This document shows, in pieces, positions 37,053 through 48,799 of a DNA stretch of 64,000 nt (positions are counted from its first letter, which is position 1; each line of letters starts with the position of its first letter). Origin of the DNA: Clavaria fumosa (taxonomy: Eukaryota; Basidiomycota; Agaricomycetes; Agaricales; Clavariaceae); NCBI GenBank assembly GCA_951802425.1, contig OX637799.1, forward strand, positions 1,116,001-1,180,000. The letters run 5' to 3'. Made by a program: the position numbers and the translations under genes. Under the pieces are notes generated by a model. It saw nothing but the letters and a program-made list of their open reading frames with translations, was not told the DNA's origin and searched no databases.

Positions 37053-38028
37053 TTAAAGGTGCGCTGCGGCATTATACGATGCTGCTGGGATCAAATCCGG
37101 GTCATCACCTGCGAGCGAGTCGTGAAATGCCCTACACAGGCCCACCCACTGAGTATGAGTATGATCGCTGACATTCTCAGTCGCAAGAGCAGCCGCACGA
37201 TAGTCTTCCATCTCTCTGTCCAGCTGGGCGAGGCTTTTCTTGGTTCTCCTAGGACCTTTCATTCGACGAGCTCTTTGAATGGGTACCGTGTGGGTGACGG
37301 AAGGCCGTCGCGGGGCAGTTGGACTTGCGATGTTTAGCAAGTCATTCTGCGGATGAAATAGCTCGTTGAGCTCAACTCACTTCTGAGGTGCTGGCGGGGT
37401 CCAGACCACCTCGTTGTCACGAGACCCTTCTGGTGCCTTCGGGGCAATACGGTTCAGGAGCGACGGTGTGGCGAAAGATGGGGGTGCCTTGACTATCTCG
37501 TCGCTCACAACGAGCTCGATTTGAAGTTTTCGACCTGGCACGCAATGGGAGATTGGGATAGGTCCTTCTCAAAAAAGACGCAAACTCACGGCCGTCAACG
37601 ATCTTGCCGTCGTACTTGGTTCGTGCAATCACAGCATCTCCTGGTCGTTGAAATGTAACGATGGCCATACCCTTGGAACCTCCAGCCGAATTATAGATGA
37701 GAAAACAGTCCTTCACGGGGCCCACCGTTTTCTGGAACAAATCCTACATTGTCGCCGCAAGGCAAGGTCAAACCGATTTCGCGACGTCGCGAGGCGCGAT
37801 GGGAGAGGTGGGGTGTGGAATTAGACTTACGTGCACCTCATGCTCCTTCACATCCGTAGGTAACGCGCCAATCAAGATTTTGCTGTCCACCTCCTTCATG
37901 ACGCTGTTCGCCGACCTCCATGCGGGAGCAGGCGTGACCTGTTGCCTCATCGCTTGTTGTTTCGTCCCATGATAGTTTCTCAGTCTGGCAGGAGAGTGGG
38001 AGAGCTGACTTTGCGGTGCAGCTTGCAT
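37053..38028 (-). CDS. Yra1/ALYREF-like RRM mRNA-export adaptor
   Basis: Exons 37053..37323, 37381..37534, 37590..37743, 37831..38028; 258 aa. A single RRM: SKILIGALPTDV (RNP2 position), then DLFQKTVGPVKDCFLIY, GSKGMAIVTFQRPGDAVIA (RNP1 position) and KYDGKIVDGRRKLQIELV. It is followed by a linker and the C-terminal box GPRRTKKSLAQLDREMEDY that resembles the UAP56-binding end of Yra1/REF. The frame requires the acceptor at 37323 (IATCGCAAG type, after a CTAAAC branch-like site). The start at 38028 (MQAAPQ) is chosen because upstream ATGs (38136, 38143) overlap the start codon of the divergent SEC27 gene. A 5' exon at 38087..38136 would be in frame and cannot be excluded. Confidence 0.82.
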
Positions 38029-38141
38029 GTTCAATTGACGCGTCCTGCACGGGTATATGGGAACTGTGGTGGTGGTGAGGGCTTACGCGTGACCTCGTGT
38101 GACCAAACCTGGTACGCCATAGTATATGCTCACCATCTGTC
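38029..38141. promoter_or_regulatory. Compact bidirectional promoter between the Yra1-like gene and SEC27
   Basis: 113 bp between the chosen divergent start codons. If the Yra1-like gene instead uses its upstream ATG at 38136, the two start codons would be only 5 bp apart, so the transcripts would overlap at their 5' ends. CGTGACC and TGTGACC occur near each other (38090-38104). Confidence 0.45.
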
Positions 38142-41100
38142 ATGCTCTTCGAGGTCAATGTGAGCCTCTCTCATAGCTTCCGTTGTCCAATGCAGTAATG
38201 TTGCCCAGCGGAAATTGTTAGCCCGCTCTGAGCGTGTCAAGGGCGTGGATTTTCATCCCACAGAGCCCTGGCTGCTGACGGGCCTCTACAATGGCTCTGT
38301 CAACATCTACAATCACGAAACGGGGGCCATCATCAAGACATTTGAGGTTTCCAATGTCCCAGTGCGTTGCGTTAAGTTCATCGCTCGAAAAAACTGGTTC
38401 GTGGCCGGCTCGGACGACTTCCAGCTTCGCGTCTTCAACTACAACACCCACGACAAAGTAACCGCCTTTGAGGCACATCCAGACTATATCAGATGTTTAA
38501 CGATCCATCCAAAGTTACCCATAGCTTTGACTGGGAGCGACGATATGACCATAAAGGCATGGGATTGGGAAAAACAGTGGAAGTGCATCCAGGTATTTCG
38601 TCGGTCACTTCATCATCAGCCCCCAGCTTCTAACTCGCATTGTTCCTGAGACATATGAAGGACATACTCACTACATCATGAACCTAGTCTTCAACCCAAA
38701 GGACGCAAATACGTTCGCTTCGGCGTGTCTTGATCGCACAGTCAAAATATGGTCGTTGGGCTCAGGAACCCCCAATTTTACTCTAGAGGCCCACGACAAA
38801 GGCGTCAACTACGTCGAATTTTACCCAGGTCCAGATAAGCCATACCTCGTTACCACTGGAGATGACAAAACCGTGAAGATATACGACTACCTCAGCAAGA
38901 GTTGCGTGCGTACGCTGGAAGGCCATACCAACAACGTCTCATTTGCTTACTTCCACCATAATCTCCCTATAATCGTGAGCGGGAGCGAAGATGGGACGGT
39001 CAAAATATGGAACAGTGGCACGTATCGCTTGGAGAATACGCTCAACTATTCGCTGGAACGGGCATGGTGCGCTTCGCTACGTAAAGATGCCAATGAGATA
39101 GCAATTGGTTTTGACGAGGGCCTTGTGATTATCAAGGCAAGACTGTTGCCGTATACGATCTTGTCTTATTCTAATCCAAGCACAGCTTGGACGTGACGAA
39201 CCGACGTTTAGCATGGATCCGTCTGGCAAGCTAATCTATACCCGCAACCACGCAGTCTTATCTGGCAATCTGCAAACGGTCAGTGAAGAAGTCGCACCAG
39301 ACGGTTCCCAAGTGCAGCTCACTGCCCGAGAAATTGGCACTACGGAGAATTTTGCGACGTGCCTCGTGCACTCTCCTAACGGCCGATTCGTCACTGTTGT
39401 CGGCGACGGCGAGTACGTCATCTACACAGCACTCGCATGGCGCAACAAGTCCTTTGGCGCTGGAACCTCGTTTGCTTGGGCGCCGGATTCGAACACGTAC
39501 GCGGTGCTTGAATCCAAAGTGAAGCTGAAGGTGTACAGAAATTTCAAAGAGCGGGGCAGCCCTGGCTTGAAAGGGGCAGGTAGCTGGGCTTTGGACGGGG
39601 TGCATGGGGGCACATTGTTGGGCGCCAGGGGCACAGGCTTCGTTATTTTTTGGGATTGGGAGTCTGGCGAGATCGTACGGAGGATAGATGTCGACGCTAA
39701 GAGCGTACGCTCTCCCTCCTTTCTGACCTTCCGGCTGACGCAGTTGCCTTGCATTAGGTCTATTGGTCGGGCACGGGTTCCCTAGTTGCGGTTACTTGCG
39801 AGGACTCTTATTATGTCCTTCGGTACGACCAGGATGCGTACCAAGCGAAGCTAGATGAGGGCGGCCTCATCACGGACGAGGGCGTGGAATCTGCGTTCAA
39901 CGTTGTTGCCGAGATCTCAGACGCGTTCGTCCTACAGTCTCACTTATTTCCCCGCCACCTCATCACCTTTCTGTCGCAGTGTACAGTCGGCAAAGTGGAT
40001 TGGAGACTGTTTCATCTACGTTACCGCTACCAATAGGTTGAAGTATCTGGTGGGCACGGAGTCGCACACCATTAGCCCTTTTCACGCGTACGTACTACGC
40101 CTCTAGAAGTTAAGCTTCTTACCAAGAATTCTCACAACAGACCAATGTACTTGCTCGGCTACATGCCAGCGCAAAACCGTGTCTATCTCGCGGATAAGGA
40201 CCTCCGCATATATGCATATTACCTGTCCCTAAATGTGGTGGAGTATCAGACAGCTGTGCTTCGCCAAGATATGGAATCAGCGGCTGAGATCCTGAAGAGT
40301 GTGCCGAAGGATCAACTCAATAAGGTCGCTCGGTTTTTGGAAGGAAGAGGCAAGCCGTTTCGCTCCACCTCATTCCACTCTAGACTGACTCGCTCGCAGA
40401 CCTGAAGGAGTTGGCGCTGCAGGTGACGGCTGATCCTGACCACAAATTCGAACTTTCTCTGCAGTTGGACGACCTCGACGCCGCACTTGAGATCGCGCGG
40501 GCGCTTCCCCAGGCGGAGTCCGAGGCTAAGTGGAAGTCGCTGGGTGACCGAGCGCTTGCAGTGTGGCGGTTTGACCTCGCGCGCGAGAGTTTCGAGAAAG
40601 CAGACGATCTGTCCTCGTTGTTGCTGTTGTTGCTCTCCACGGGCGACAGATCAGGATTGGAAGAATTAGCTGCCAAAGCGGGTGAGCTTGTCACGTGTTG
40701 ATGAGAACGAGCATTGACTAGTCGCCTTGTTTGCCATGTCTCAGAGAAAAATGGCGCGAATAATGTTGCATTTGCGACGTACTTGCAGCTTGGGGATACT
40801 ACGTCATGTGTGAATCTCCTATTGAAGACAGAGCGCGCGCCAGAGGCAGCGCTGTTTGCACGGACGTATGCGCCGAGGTGACAAGTCAGACATTTTCTGA
40901 GCTTCGACAAGGACTAACTGCGATCTTGGGTACATGGTTCTGCAGCGAAGCTGCGAAAGCGGTCGATGCGTGGCGGACAGACCTGAAGAACAAAGGCCGG
41001 CCGAAACTCGCGGCGTCAATTGCACACCCGTCTGAGCACGGAGACCTCTTTGAGGAGGGCTGGACTGAGGCTCTGAGCCTGGAAGCAGAGCTTAAGGCGT

Positions 41101-41147
41101 CTACGGATCTCAAACAGGAAGCGGCGCCGCTGATAGACCCATCGTGA
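38142..41147 (+). CDS. SEC27: SEC27, COPI coat beta-prime subunit
   Basis: Ten exons: 38142..38159, 38209..38592, 38651..39136, 39186..39704, 39758..39924, 39980..40087, 40141..40349, 40400..40681, 40745..40877, 40946..41147; 835 aa. Part of the coatomer B-subcomplex, on Golgi-to-ER vesicles. The first exon codes only six residues (MLFEVN), which join to RKLLARSERVKGVDFHP, the canonical N-terminus. WD40 repeats follow (e.g. FVAGSDDFQLRVFNYNT, ALTGSDDMTIKAWDWE, SACLDRTVKIWSLG, VSGSEDGTVKIW). A second propeller and an alpha-solenoid come next (LYLADKDLRIYAYYLSL-type region, LKELALQVTADPDHKFELSLQL, TYAPSEAAKAVDAWR, LFEEGWTE). Two introns (39137..39185 and 40350..40399) have GC donors in the context AG/GCAAG. 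Confidence 0.95.
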
Positions 41148-42035
41148 TTCAATTACTGTTTGATGTTGATGATGTATCCTGTGGCCACGCTGGAGCCTTT
41201 TTTCCCTACCTTGCGAAGTCCTGTGGCCGCTCTTGCACTTATAAGGCGTAACAGGTGGACATCTCAGGCTCGGGAACGCCGCTCGTCTAAGATGGAAATT
41301 CGTGTGCCTTTTCTGTAGTATTAGCCTGAGTATCATCAGGTCCTTGTGGTTGAGGCAGACACAAGAACCATACAAGGAGGCACTATGACAGACGACACGG
41401 GACATCAATTAAGAGAAAGTCGAGGGCTCATCTGCGTCTCGGAGCGTGTCTGTTGTGTGGTGTTCGGCCTTGCTTGAACAAGGCTCAAGCGCAACACATG
41501 CGATCTCAAAACTCTAAACATTCACAACCGAAGAAAGCAAGGAAATGCCAATCTTTCTATCGAGAGTAGGACCTTCTTCGTATCACACATTTCTGGCACA
41601 AATCTTCGTCGCGGAGGTAATTGCTTTGGATGCAATGACTTCAAGTTGACCGCGCTGATGTACACGTTACACGCACGCGCGAAACAGTTCTACAAAAGAC
41701 GAGGTGGCAGCGGCAGGAAAAATAAAAATAAAAATAAAATCAATATGTCGCTTCCCCGCAGCTATAGGAGAGTGAGGGAAGAATTTTGCTGCGGGGAATA
41801 GTCTGAAGCCGGCCGTGAGCCAGAACTACGCGCCAGTTAGGTGATTTCGAGCTCTCGCTAAGTTGAGGCCAGCAGTGAGAGGTCCGCTATCAGTGAGAGA
41901 TGGACAAAGAGCATCGCGCAACTCTATTGAGTAGAAATGCTTATGGTGTATTGCGTGTCTTGTATGTGCGAATCTGAGGCCATCACAAAGTTTCAAGGAT
42001 CATATGAGCATCGCTTCGATAGATCTACAAAAATT
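41148..42035. other. Intergenic 3'-3' region, no gene seen
   Basis: Between the convergent ends of SEC27 and the derlin gene. It contains an A-rich (AAATA)n-like run near 41720-41740, no recognisable gene. Confidence 0.45.
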
Positions 42036-42972
42036 TCAGAGCTCGCCGAATAATCGTTTTCTACGCAAGTCGATTAGACAAGAAAAATGAAACGGTACAA
42101 ACGTATTACTTACACTCTATCCGGTGCCTCGCTGAACAAAGTAGGTCCCCCGAGCATCTCCCTCGCCCATACGTCCTTCATGAACCAGCCGAGGTGGCCC
42201 ACCGCACATCCAATGAGGTCGCCCGCAGCCGCCTTCCACGTTCCGTTCAAGATCCAGGAGAATGCGACAAGCGCCAAGGGGAGATAAGGAGCAGTGATGG
42301 TGAACAATCCGAACAACGAGATTGGCGTCGAGGGATGGCGCCGGGACCAGAAGTAGATAGGTACGAAAGCGAGTGATGCAGATAGGAAAGGAAGATTGAA
42401 AAGCGGAGAGAGGGCCTAAACAATGAAAGAACCGATCAAATAGGTGAGCGAAATTCGACTTTTGAAACCAACATCACAGACCAGAAGCATGAGGGAGGAG
42501 AGGAGGAGGAGCCAAAAGTAGTCCGCTTTTTTGTTCGCGAACGACGACTCCTCTAACATACGGCTATAGCGCATGCTATCGAAGACGATTAGACTAGGGC
42601 ACGTTGCAGGAAAGGGGTGTAAGGACACACAAGAAGAACAGATGAAACACAAAATCCAGTGAAATCGAGCCGAAATAAAAGAAGGTCGTGAATGCTCGCC
42701 ACAGCTTCGAAGCCGACAGTTAGGAACCAATAATTGAGAGAATTCGTGCTGCAGCACCTGCATATTGGTAAAAGCAGCCTTGAAGCTAAAATAGAGCTGC
42801 AAGGGTGTGACAAGCTGGCACTGCTACGGTTCGATATTAGCAGAAAGTCTCATTCAGCGAGAGATGCAGAAGACAGGCGAACCACAGCAAGGCTAATGAG
42901 TATGGATATGAAGAGCCAAGCGCGAGTTATCGGTGGAATTTGATTGACCCATGCCTCTATACCGACAGGCAT
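42036..42972 (-). CDS. DER1: Derlin (DER1-like), ER-associated degradation membrane protein
   Basis: Exons 42036..42060, 42114..42415, 42482..42575, 42631..42704, 42758..42823, 42883..42972; 216 aa. Rhomboid-like pseudoprotease of the ERAD retrotranslocation machinery. The assembled chain has the family layout: IPPITRAWLFISILISL (TM1), CQLVTPLQLYF, LWRAFTTFFYFGSISLDFVFHLFFF (TM2/3), MRYSRMLEESSF, ADYFWLLLLSSLMLL, LSPLFNLPFLSASLAFVPIYFWSRRHP, TITAPYLPLALVAFSWIL, and a cytosolic tail ending KRLFGEL in a 25-nt last exon. WR at the start of TM2 matches the derlin WR motif. Divergent from the SET-MYND gene with 103 bp between starts. Confidence 0.93.
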
Positions 42973-43075
42973 TGCAGTGGTTTCCTTGACGCGGTTTTAC
43001 GCAGTTTACGGTAGTCCTGCTTACCTAAAGTACGTTTGACGACTCACGTGCCACGGACTTGGCTTTTACTCAAGT
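42973..43075. promoter_or_regulatory. 103-bp bidirectional promoter between derlin and the SET-MYND gene
   Basis: The divergent start codons (42972 and 43076) are separated by 103 bp containing CACGTG at 43045-43050, 26 nt from the SET-MYND start. No TATA box seen. Confidence 0.5.
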
Positions 43076-44575
43076 ATGCCTCACTTCCGCCTTGCTCCAC
43101 ACCCTCTTGCTCGGGATCAAGCTATAGCTACCGTAGATCTTTCCCCGGGTTCAACTATTCTGGTTTCCGAGTGTTTGGCTAGCGCGTTGCTACTGTCGGA
43201 GAAGGGCAAACGATGTGATGCTTGCCATGTCCTCTGCTCCAAGGATGTGACGCTGCGAAAGTGCTCCAACTGTGCCTCGTATTGGTATTGTGGACTAGAA
43301 TGTGCGGCGATTGATATTTCCCCTTTCTAGAATTTACCCCGAAGATCCACAGGTCAAAATAGGCATTGGAAATTTGAGCATAAGAAGATCTGCAATGAAT
43401 ATGCAAGATGGATAGCTGGCCCCGGCTGCAGTACTCTTCAATCTCACGAACGATTAGATGCAATATTGCTCTCCCACCTAGTTGCCCAGTGGTACACCCA
43501 TTCTGTTCCATTTCCCCCCGGAGATGAAACAGATTCTTTGTTCTCAATGTTCATGTCACTGCTGCCCTGGCCTCCAGGCGGCAGTGTAGCGCCTCACATC
43601 TGTTATATAAAATCGCCCACTTCTTTGTCACTCTCAACTGATGCATTGAACGCATTATATTCTCGGTTCGGGAACAACAATTTCGTGCTACATTCACACC
43701 TCAATTCCTATGCGCATGGTATCTTTCCCTCTGCCAGCAGAGCGTTCAACCATTCTTGCGTGCCCAATGCGGTTGCGAAATATATTATCGAACGAGGGCG
43801 ACCAGTGCGGATGGAGGTTGTCGCTCTCCGTGGTATAGAGGTCGGTGAAGAGGTTCGTTGCATGTGCACGCTGCTCTCTCTGGCTGGTTTACGCGAACTC
43901 CAACGACCTTCGACCCACGCAGATCTGTATACCCTATCTGGATCCGGCGATGCTTCAATCAAGACGGCGCATCCTCGAGCTCAGCTACGGCTTCCGCTGC
44001 ACGTGTGCATCTTGCAACTTTATGGAACGCGTAGGCTCAGTTGATGTCTTGACACAAGATTCGCACTCTTCGGAACGAAGAGAAGCCTCCCTCCTCCGAT
44101 TCGTCTTCCCTTCAAGTCGTATCGTGTCCGAATTCTCTTGGAACGAAATTCCACACGAGATCATACCGCTCCTAAGGGAATCCTACATCGAATCTCTCTC
44201 AGGAAGATTCAGCAAGGCTGCCCACGAAGGAGACTACGATATCGCCCTAGACTCGGGCTTGACACTTTTGGCTTTGTATCTCGTGATTTATCCTCCGAAA
44301 TATCCTCAGATCGGTGCGCATTCCAGATGGCACTTACATTTATGACGGAGCTGAACAAAATAGGAATGCACCTTTTGGAGATGGCCAAGACAGCGTGGAA
44401 TGCTAGTCTCATGGCTAACGGCGGAAATTCCAAACAACCTCGTATATCCGCCCAGCTGGCGACGTCTTCCTTACGGGCGAGTTGCGAGGTGCTGGACGTG
44501 TTTGGTTTGGAGGGCGATGAGGGTGGGCCTATGGTGGAGATAAAAACGTTGCAGAGTTTATTAAGTGAGGACTGA
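43076..44575 (+). CDS. SET and MYND domain protein (SMYD-type putative lysine methyltransferase)
   Basis: Exons 43076..43301, 43353..43852, 43923..44313, 44364..44575; 442 aa. The start of the SET fold precedes a MYND zinc finger: CDACHVLCSKDVTLRKCSNC then WYCGLECQNRHWKFEHKKIC, completed across the first intron. The SET core has the SAM-binding AFNHSCVPNA motif and GEEICIPYLDP, and post-SET cysteines FRCTCASC are present. The C-terminal helical part ends IGMHLLEMAKTAWN...LLSED. All cysteines needed for both zinc sites are visible. Substrate unknown. Confidence 0.9.
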
Positions 44576-44653
44576 TGACCAGGATTCGAATAGTGAGAAC
44601 TTCGAAGGATCTCAGGCCGTACGGTTTGTCGGTACCCCAGAACACCCATGAGG

Positions 44654-45672
44654 GCTCGATGAACAACGAAATCAGAGAAGCGGAGCGGTCGCCACGGTGA
44701 TCAAACTACCAAGTCCTATTATGTTCGCGTAGTTCTATTGCACAAGTGGATGCGGACAACCACAGGTAGCTGGGGGCAGGACACGAACCAGTAGCAGTAT
44801 GGCTTCGGACGCGCATCGCACAGCACGGGCTCGGAGCCCTGCGTTCGGTGTCCTGAGGCGGTGAGTCTTGCTTTCACTGCTTTCCGCTCGCTCGCCATAT
44901 CAACTCTCCCAAAGAACCCGCGCATATATGACGTACGCTCGACAAGCCCCATCTAATCATCTCTTTTTCGCCCCGTTAGGCTGTTGGTACCTGGGTCTAC
45001 ACTACAACACATTTAGGCATTCCGTCTGCAGGCCCAGTGTTGCCCTCCGCCGCCTTCGAATCGCAGAAACGAATATGGTCGGGGCAACCCATGGCATCGG
45101 CAGTGGCACGGCCGCACGCGCGACGTCCGTCTTCCCACAGGGAAGCGCGCCCACACAGTACACGCCCGGCATCAGTCAAATCGGGCTGCTATCCTCGTTG
45201 GGGTGGGTTGCGTATGTGTATCCCAGGGAATAAACAGAGGAGAGAGGGTCGGGCATTCGCGATCTGCGCATTGAGCGCATTCTGTGATTGCGGGTATGTA
45301 GAGGAGCATATGCCGCACTTTCTTCTTTGACTCAAACGCCCCATATTTTCGCACCTTCTTGAGGAATGACGTGTGCTTGTCGGGGGCGCGCCGAAGAACT
45401 AACTGATGCTCGAGGAGGGCGTTGTCCGATGCTGAACTGCGAGTGACCGCTGTGCAAGAGGCCGATATAAGGCTGATTCGTAGGGGGGCCGATTCTAGCA
45501 GCCTGACCAATGAGGGCAATGGACTCCATCGACCATGGTGAGGTTGCCATTCCCGTGGGTGAGCTATGCGACAGATTGCGTCCAGGAGAAAGGGGGAAGG
45601 AATGAAGGAGTATGATTGCGGTGAAGTTGGGAACGTGAGTGGCAAATGACCGGCGGACATTTCGATACCGCA
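44654..45672. repeat. 1-kb dispersed duplication, copy 1
   Basis: Direct repeat of 47570..48568, with near-identical long stretches from the GAACAACG(A/G)AATCAGAGAAGCGG start. Copy 1 has about 35 bp more (around 45142-45183). Sub-segments of its right end recur again at 45840-46020 and 46020-46200. On the - strand a frame of about 170 codons is open in copy 1 only. Flanks show no terminal repeats I can recognise. Confidence 0.8.
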
Positions 45673-46242
45673 ATCGTCTTGACACACTTTGCGTTACCGT
45701 AAGATATGATTTGCTACACTGGGCAATGCGCCCACACAGCACACGCCCGGCATCGACCGGGCTGCTCGTGGGGTGCATGTGTGTATCCCAGGGAAGGAAT
45801 GGAGGAACGGAGAAACTGAAGGAACAAGGTCGGGTATTCACAATCGCATTGTGCCAGGAATAGTTGGAAGCGTGAGTGGCAAATGACCAACGGACATTTC
45901 GAAACCGCAAACCGCAAAATCCATTGATCCACAGGATAGGGGAATAGCTGATATCAGATCGTCTTGACACACTTTGCGTTACCGTAAGATATGATTTGCT
46001 ACGCTGGGCAATGCAACAGCAGCGTCAACACCTCACAAACGCAGTGAGCGCAATGGACTCGTCGACTATGGCGGGGTTGCCATTACTTGTGGGTAGTGCA
46101 GGAAATGTGAGGTGGGCTACCAACTGTTGATGCGACAGACTGCCTCCAGGAGGAAGGGGAAAGGAATGAAGGAGTACAATTGGATATACAGCTGTGCGTG
46201 AGTGGCAAAGAACGGAAGCATAAGCGCTCCGACTTGTAGAGG

Positions 46243-46249
46243 TATAAAA
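46243..46249 (+). promoter_or_regulatory. TATA box (TATAAAA) of the acidic-protein gene
   Basis: TATAAAA in GAGGTATAAAATGGG, 126 nt upstream of the ATG at 46369. The surrounding sequence belongs to the same repeat family as 45600 and 48500, so the promoter itself appears to be a member of a dispersed repeat. Confidence 0.6.
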
Positions 46250-46368
46250 TGGGCAGCGAAGCATCACAGTAAATCTGCTCGACACACACCACCCAACGCT
46301 CGCTTACACCCTCTACAAGCGCTCACTATAACACTTGGAAATACTCGGTCTTACACACAGAACATCCA

Positions 46369-46944
46369 ATGAAGAAACCACCTCTTAGCCGAGAATCACA
46401 GTTGAAAAGCGAACATAGCCAAGTCTCGAGAATGGCAATAACAGGTGTGTTAATCAATCTATTATTATAGTTGTTAAACCTAATAAAAAGTATTTAGGCT
46501 ATCAGCTTTATTATGTCAAGCGCAAGGGCGACAATCATTATCATGGCAACAACAACACTCACGATCCGGACGATTATGATGATTATGATGATTATGATGA
46601 TGATTATGAGGAACATAATTATAGCGATGAGGATGAAGAAGAAAAAAAAAAAAAAAACGATCCGAGTGACTCGGACTCGGACGATGGCGATGGTCATGGC
46701 AAACTTGAAGGCAAAGGCAAAGACGAAGACAAGAAGTATAATGACAATAAATATTACGGAGGCCACTGGCCCGAGACGACTTTCGACCCAGAGGCTCTTG
46801 TCGACGAGATGTTTCACCAAGGTGTGTTAATCAATCTACTAAAGTTATTAAATCTACAGTGATAAAAATCATTTCCCTTCAGAAATGCAAGAAAACGCAG
46901 CCCGGGCCGCAGCACAGGCAGCATCGGAGGAGCCGGCCAACTAA
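46369..46944 (+). CDS. Small acidic low-complexity protein with two homologous introns
   Basis: Exons 46369..46444, 46498..46821, 46883..46944; 153 aa. The protein starts MKKPPLSRESQLKSEH, has a GYQLYYVKRKG segment, an Asp/Tyr-rich tract (DPDDYDDYDDYDDDYEE), a Lys run from A16, a Gly/Lys/Asp region, then GGHWPETTFDPEALVDEM and an Ala-rich end. No signal peptide or known domain. The frame survives a 16-A homopolymer and two introns, which argues for a functional gene rather than noise. Both introns begin with the same 17 nt (GTGTGTTAATCAATCTA), so they are copies of each other. A TATA box is present upstream. It lies inside repeated DNA. Function unknown. Confidence 0.55.
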
Positions 46945-47569
46945 CCACCGGCTCCCAGGGTCAGATAGTCACAACTGGCGGATGTGTGTCCTTGCAGGCC
47001 CCCGGAAATAGTAAGGGTGAGAATGAAGAGAACGAGAGTGAAGAGAGTGAAGATGACAATGATGACGATGATGTAAACAGTACTGCCATCCAATCACTGC
47101 GCTTAGTCCGTGCGAGGGAAGAAAGGCATGATTCGGCCGCCTCGGCAAAGGTAGTTGCCCGAGGGGCCTAGCCCGCAAAAATTGGTTGTGAATGGTAACG
47201 GTAATAAGTACGGGGAGAGGTGGGAGGGTGCTCGCAAAAGTATGTATGCTAAGGAGGAGAGTGAGGACATAACTACTGGTAAGGAAGGGCGGCATGCCTG
47301 GGGAGCGAGAGGGAAGGCGCTGGGGAGTTTTGTAGTAAGGAAATAGGAGGCGTTGGGGTTAGACGTCTCCCGCAGATGGCGGTGCGTGCCATGATGAGCG
47401 GGTAACACCTTACCCAGGGCACTGGGTGCAGGTGTTGCTTGCAGTGCCGCCTCACCCAGCAGGGTATGCGGAGGCGCAGCGACGCTTTGTCGCTTTGCGG
47501 GCATTTGTAGTCCGCGCGTGATTGAACTACCGTAAATAAAACCCAAGAACACCCCCCAAGTCTGAGGGG

Positions 47570-48568
47570 GCTCAATGAACAACGGAATCAGAGAAGCGGA
47601 GCGGTCGCCACGGTGATCAAACTACCAAGTCCTATGTTCGCGTAGTTCTATTGCACAAGTGGCCTTGATGCGGACAATCACAAGTAGCTGGGGGCACGAT
47701 ACGAACCAGTAGCAGTATGGCTTCGGACGCGCACCGCACCGCACAGGCTCGGAGCCCTGCGTTCGGTGTCCTGAGACGGTGAGTCTTGCTTTCACTGCTT
47801 TCCGCTCGCTCGCCATATCAACTCTCCCAAAGAACCCGCGCATATATGAATATATGACGTACGCTCGACAAGCCCCATCTAATCATCTCTTTTTCGCCCC
47901 GTTAGGCTGTTGGTACCTGGGTCTACACTACAACACATTTGGGCATTCCGTCTGCAGGCCCAGTGTTGCCCTCCGCCGCCTTCGAATCGCAGAAACGAAT
48001 ATGGTCGAAGCAACCCATGGCATCGGCAGTGGCATGGCCGCACGCGCGACGTCCGTCTTCCCACTGGGAAGCGTATCCTCGTTGGGGTGGGTTGCGTGTG
48101 TGTATCCCAGGGAATGAACGGAGGAGAGAGGGTCGGGCATTCGCGATCTGCGCATTGAGCGCATTCTGTGATTGCGGGTATGTAGAGGAGCATATGCCGC
48201 ACTTTCTTCTTTGACTCAAACGCCCCATATTTTCGCACCTGCCCTGAGGAATGACGTGTGCTTGTCGGCGGCGCGCCGAAGAACTAACTGATGCTCGAGG
48301 AGGGCGTTGTCCGATGCTGAACTGGCATCGGCGCGAGTGACCGCAGTGCAAGAGGCCGATATAAGGCTGATCCGTAGGGGGGCCGATTCTAGCAGCCTGA
48401 CCAGTGAGCGCAATGGACTCCATCGACCATGGTGAGGTTGCCACTCCCGTGGGTGGGCTATGCGACAGATTGCGTCCAGGAGAAAGGGGGAAGGAATGAA
48501 GGAGTAGGATTGCGGTGAAGTTGGAAGCGTGAGTGGCAAATGACCAGCGGACATTTCGAAACCGCAAA
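47570..48568. repeat. 1-kb dispersed duplication, copy 2
   Basis: Direct repeat of 44654..45672. Differences include an 8-bp insertion (ATATATGA-type, near 47850), loss of about 35 bp near 48072 and scattered substitutions. The - strand frame open in copy 1 is frame-shifted here, suggesting one copy is not coding or that neither is. Confidence 0.8.
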
Positions 48569-48799
48569 AATTATGACCCGTTCCAGGATAGGGGAACAGC
48601 TGATATCAAATCGTAAGATATGATTGCTAACACTGGGCAATGCGCCCGGCATCGGCCGGGCTGCACGTGGGGTGCATATGTGTAAGGAATGGAGGAACGG
48701 AGAAACTGAAGAAACAAGGTCGGGTATTCACAATGGCTCTGGTGTCATGTCTGGACCTGCCCCATTAATCAAAAACTCTAGTGATAGGAACCTACAAAG

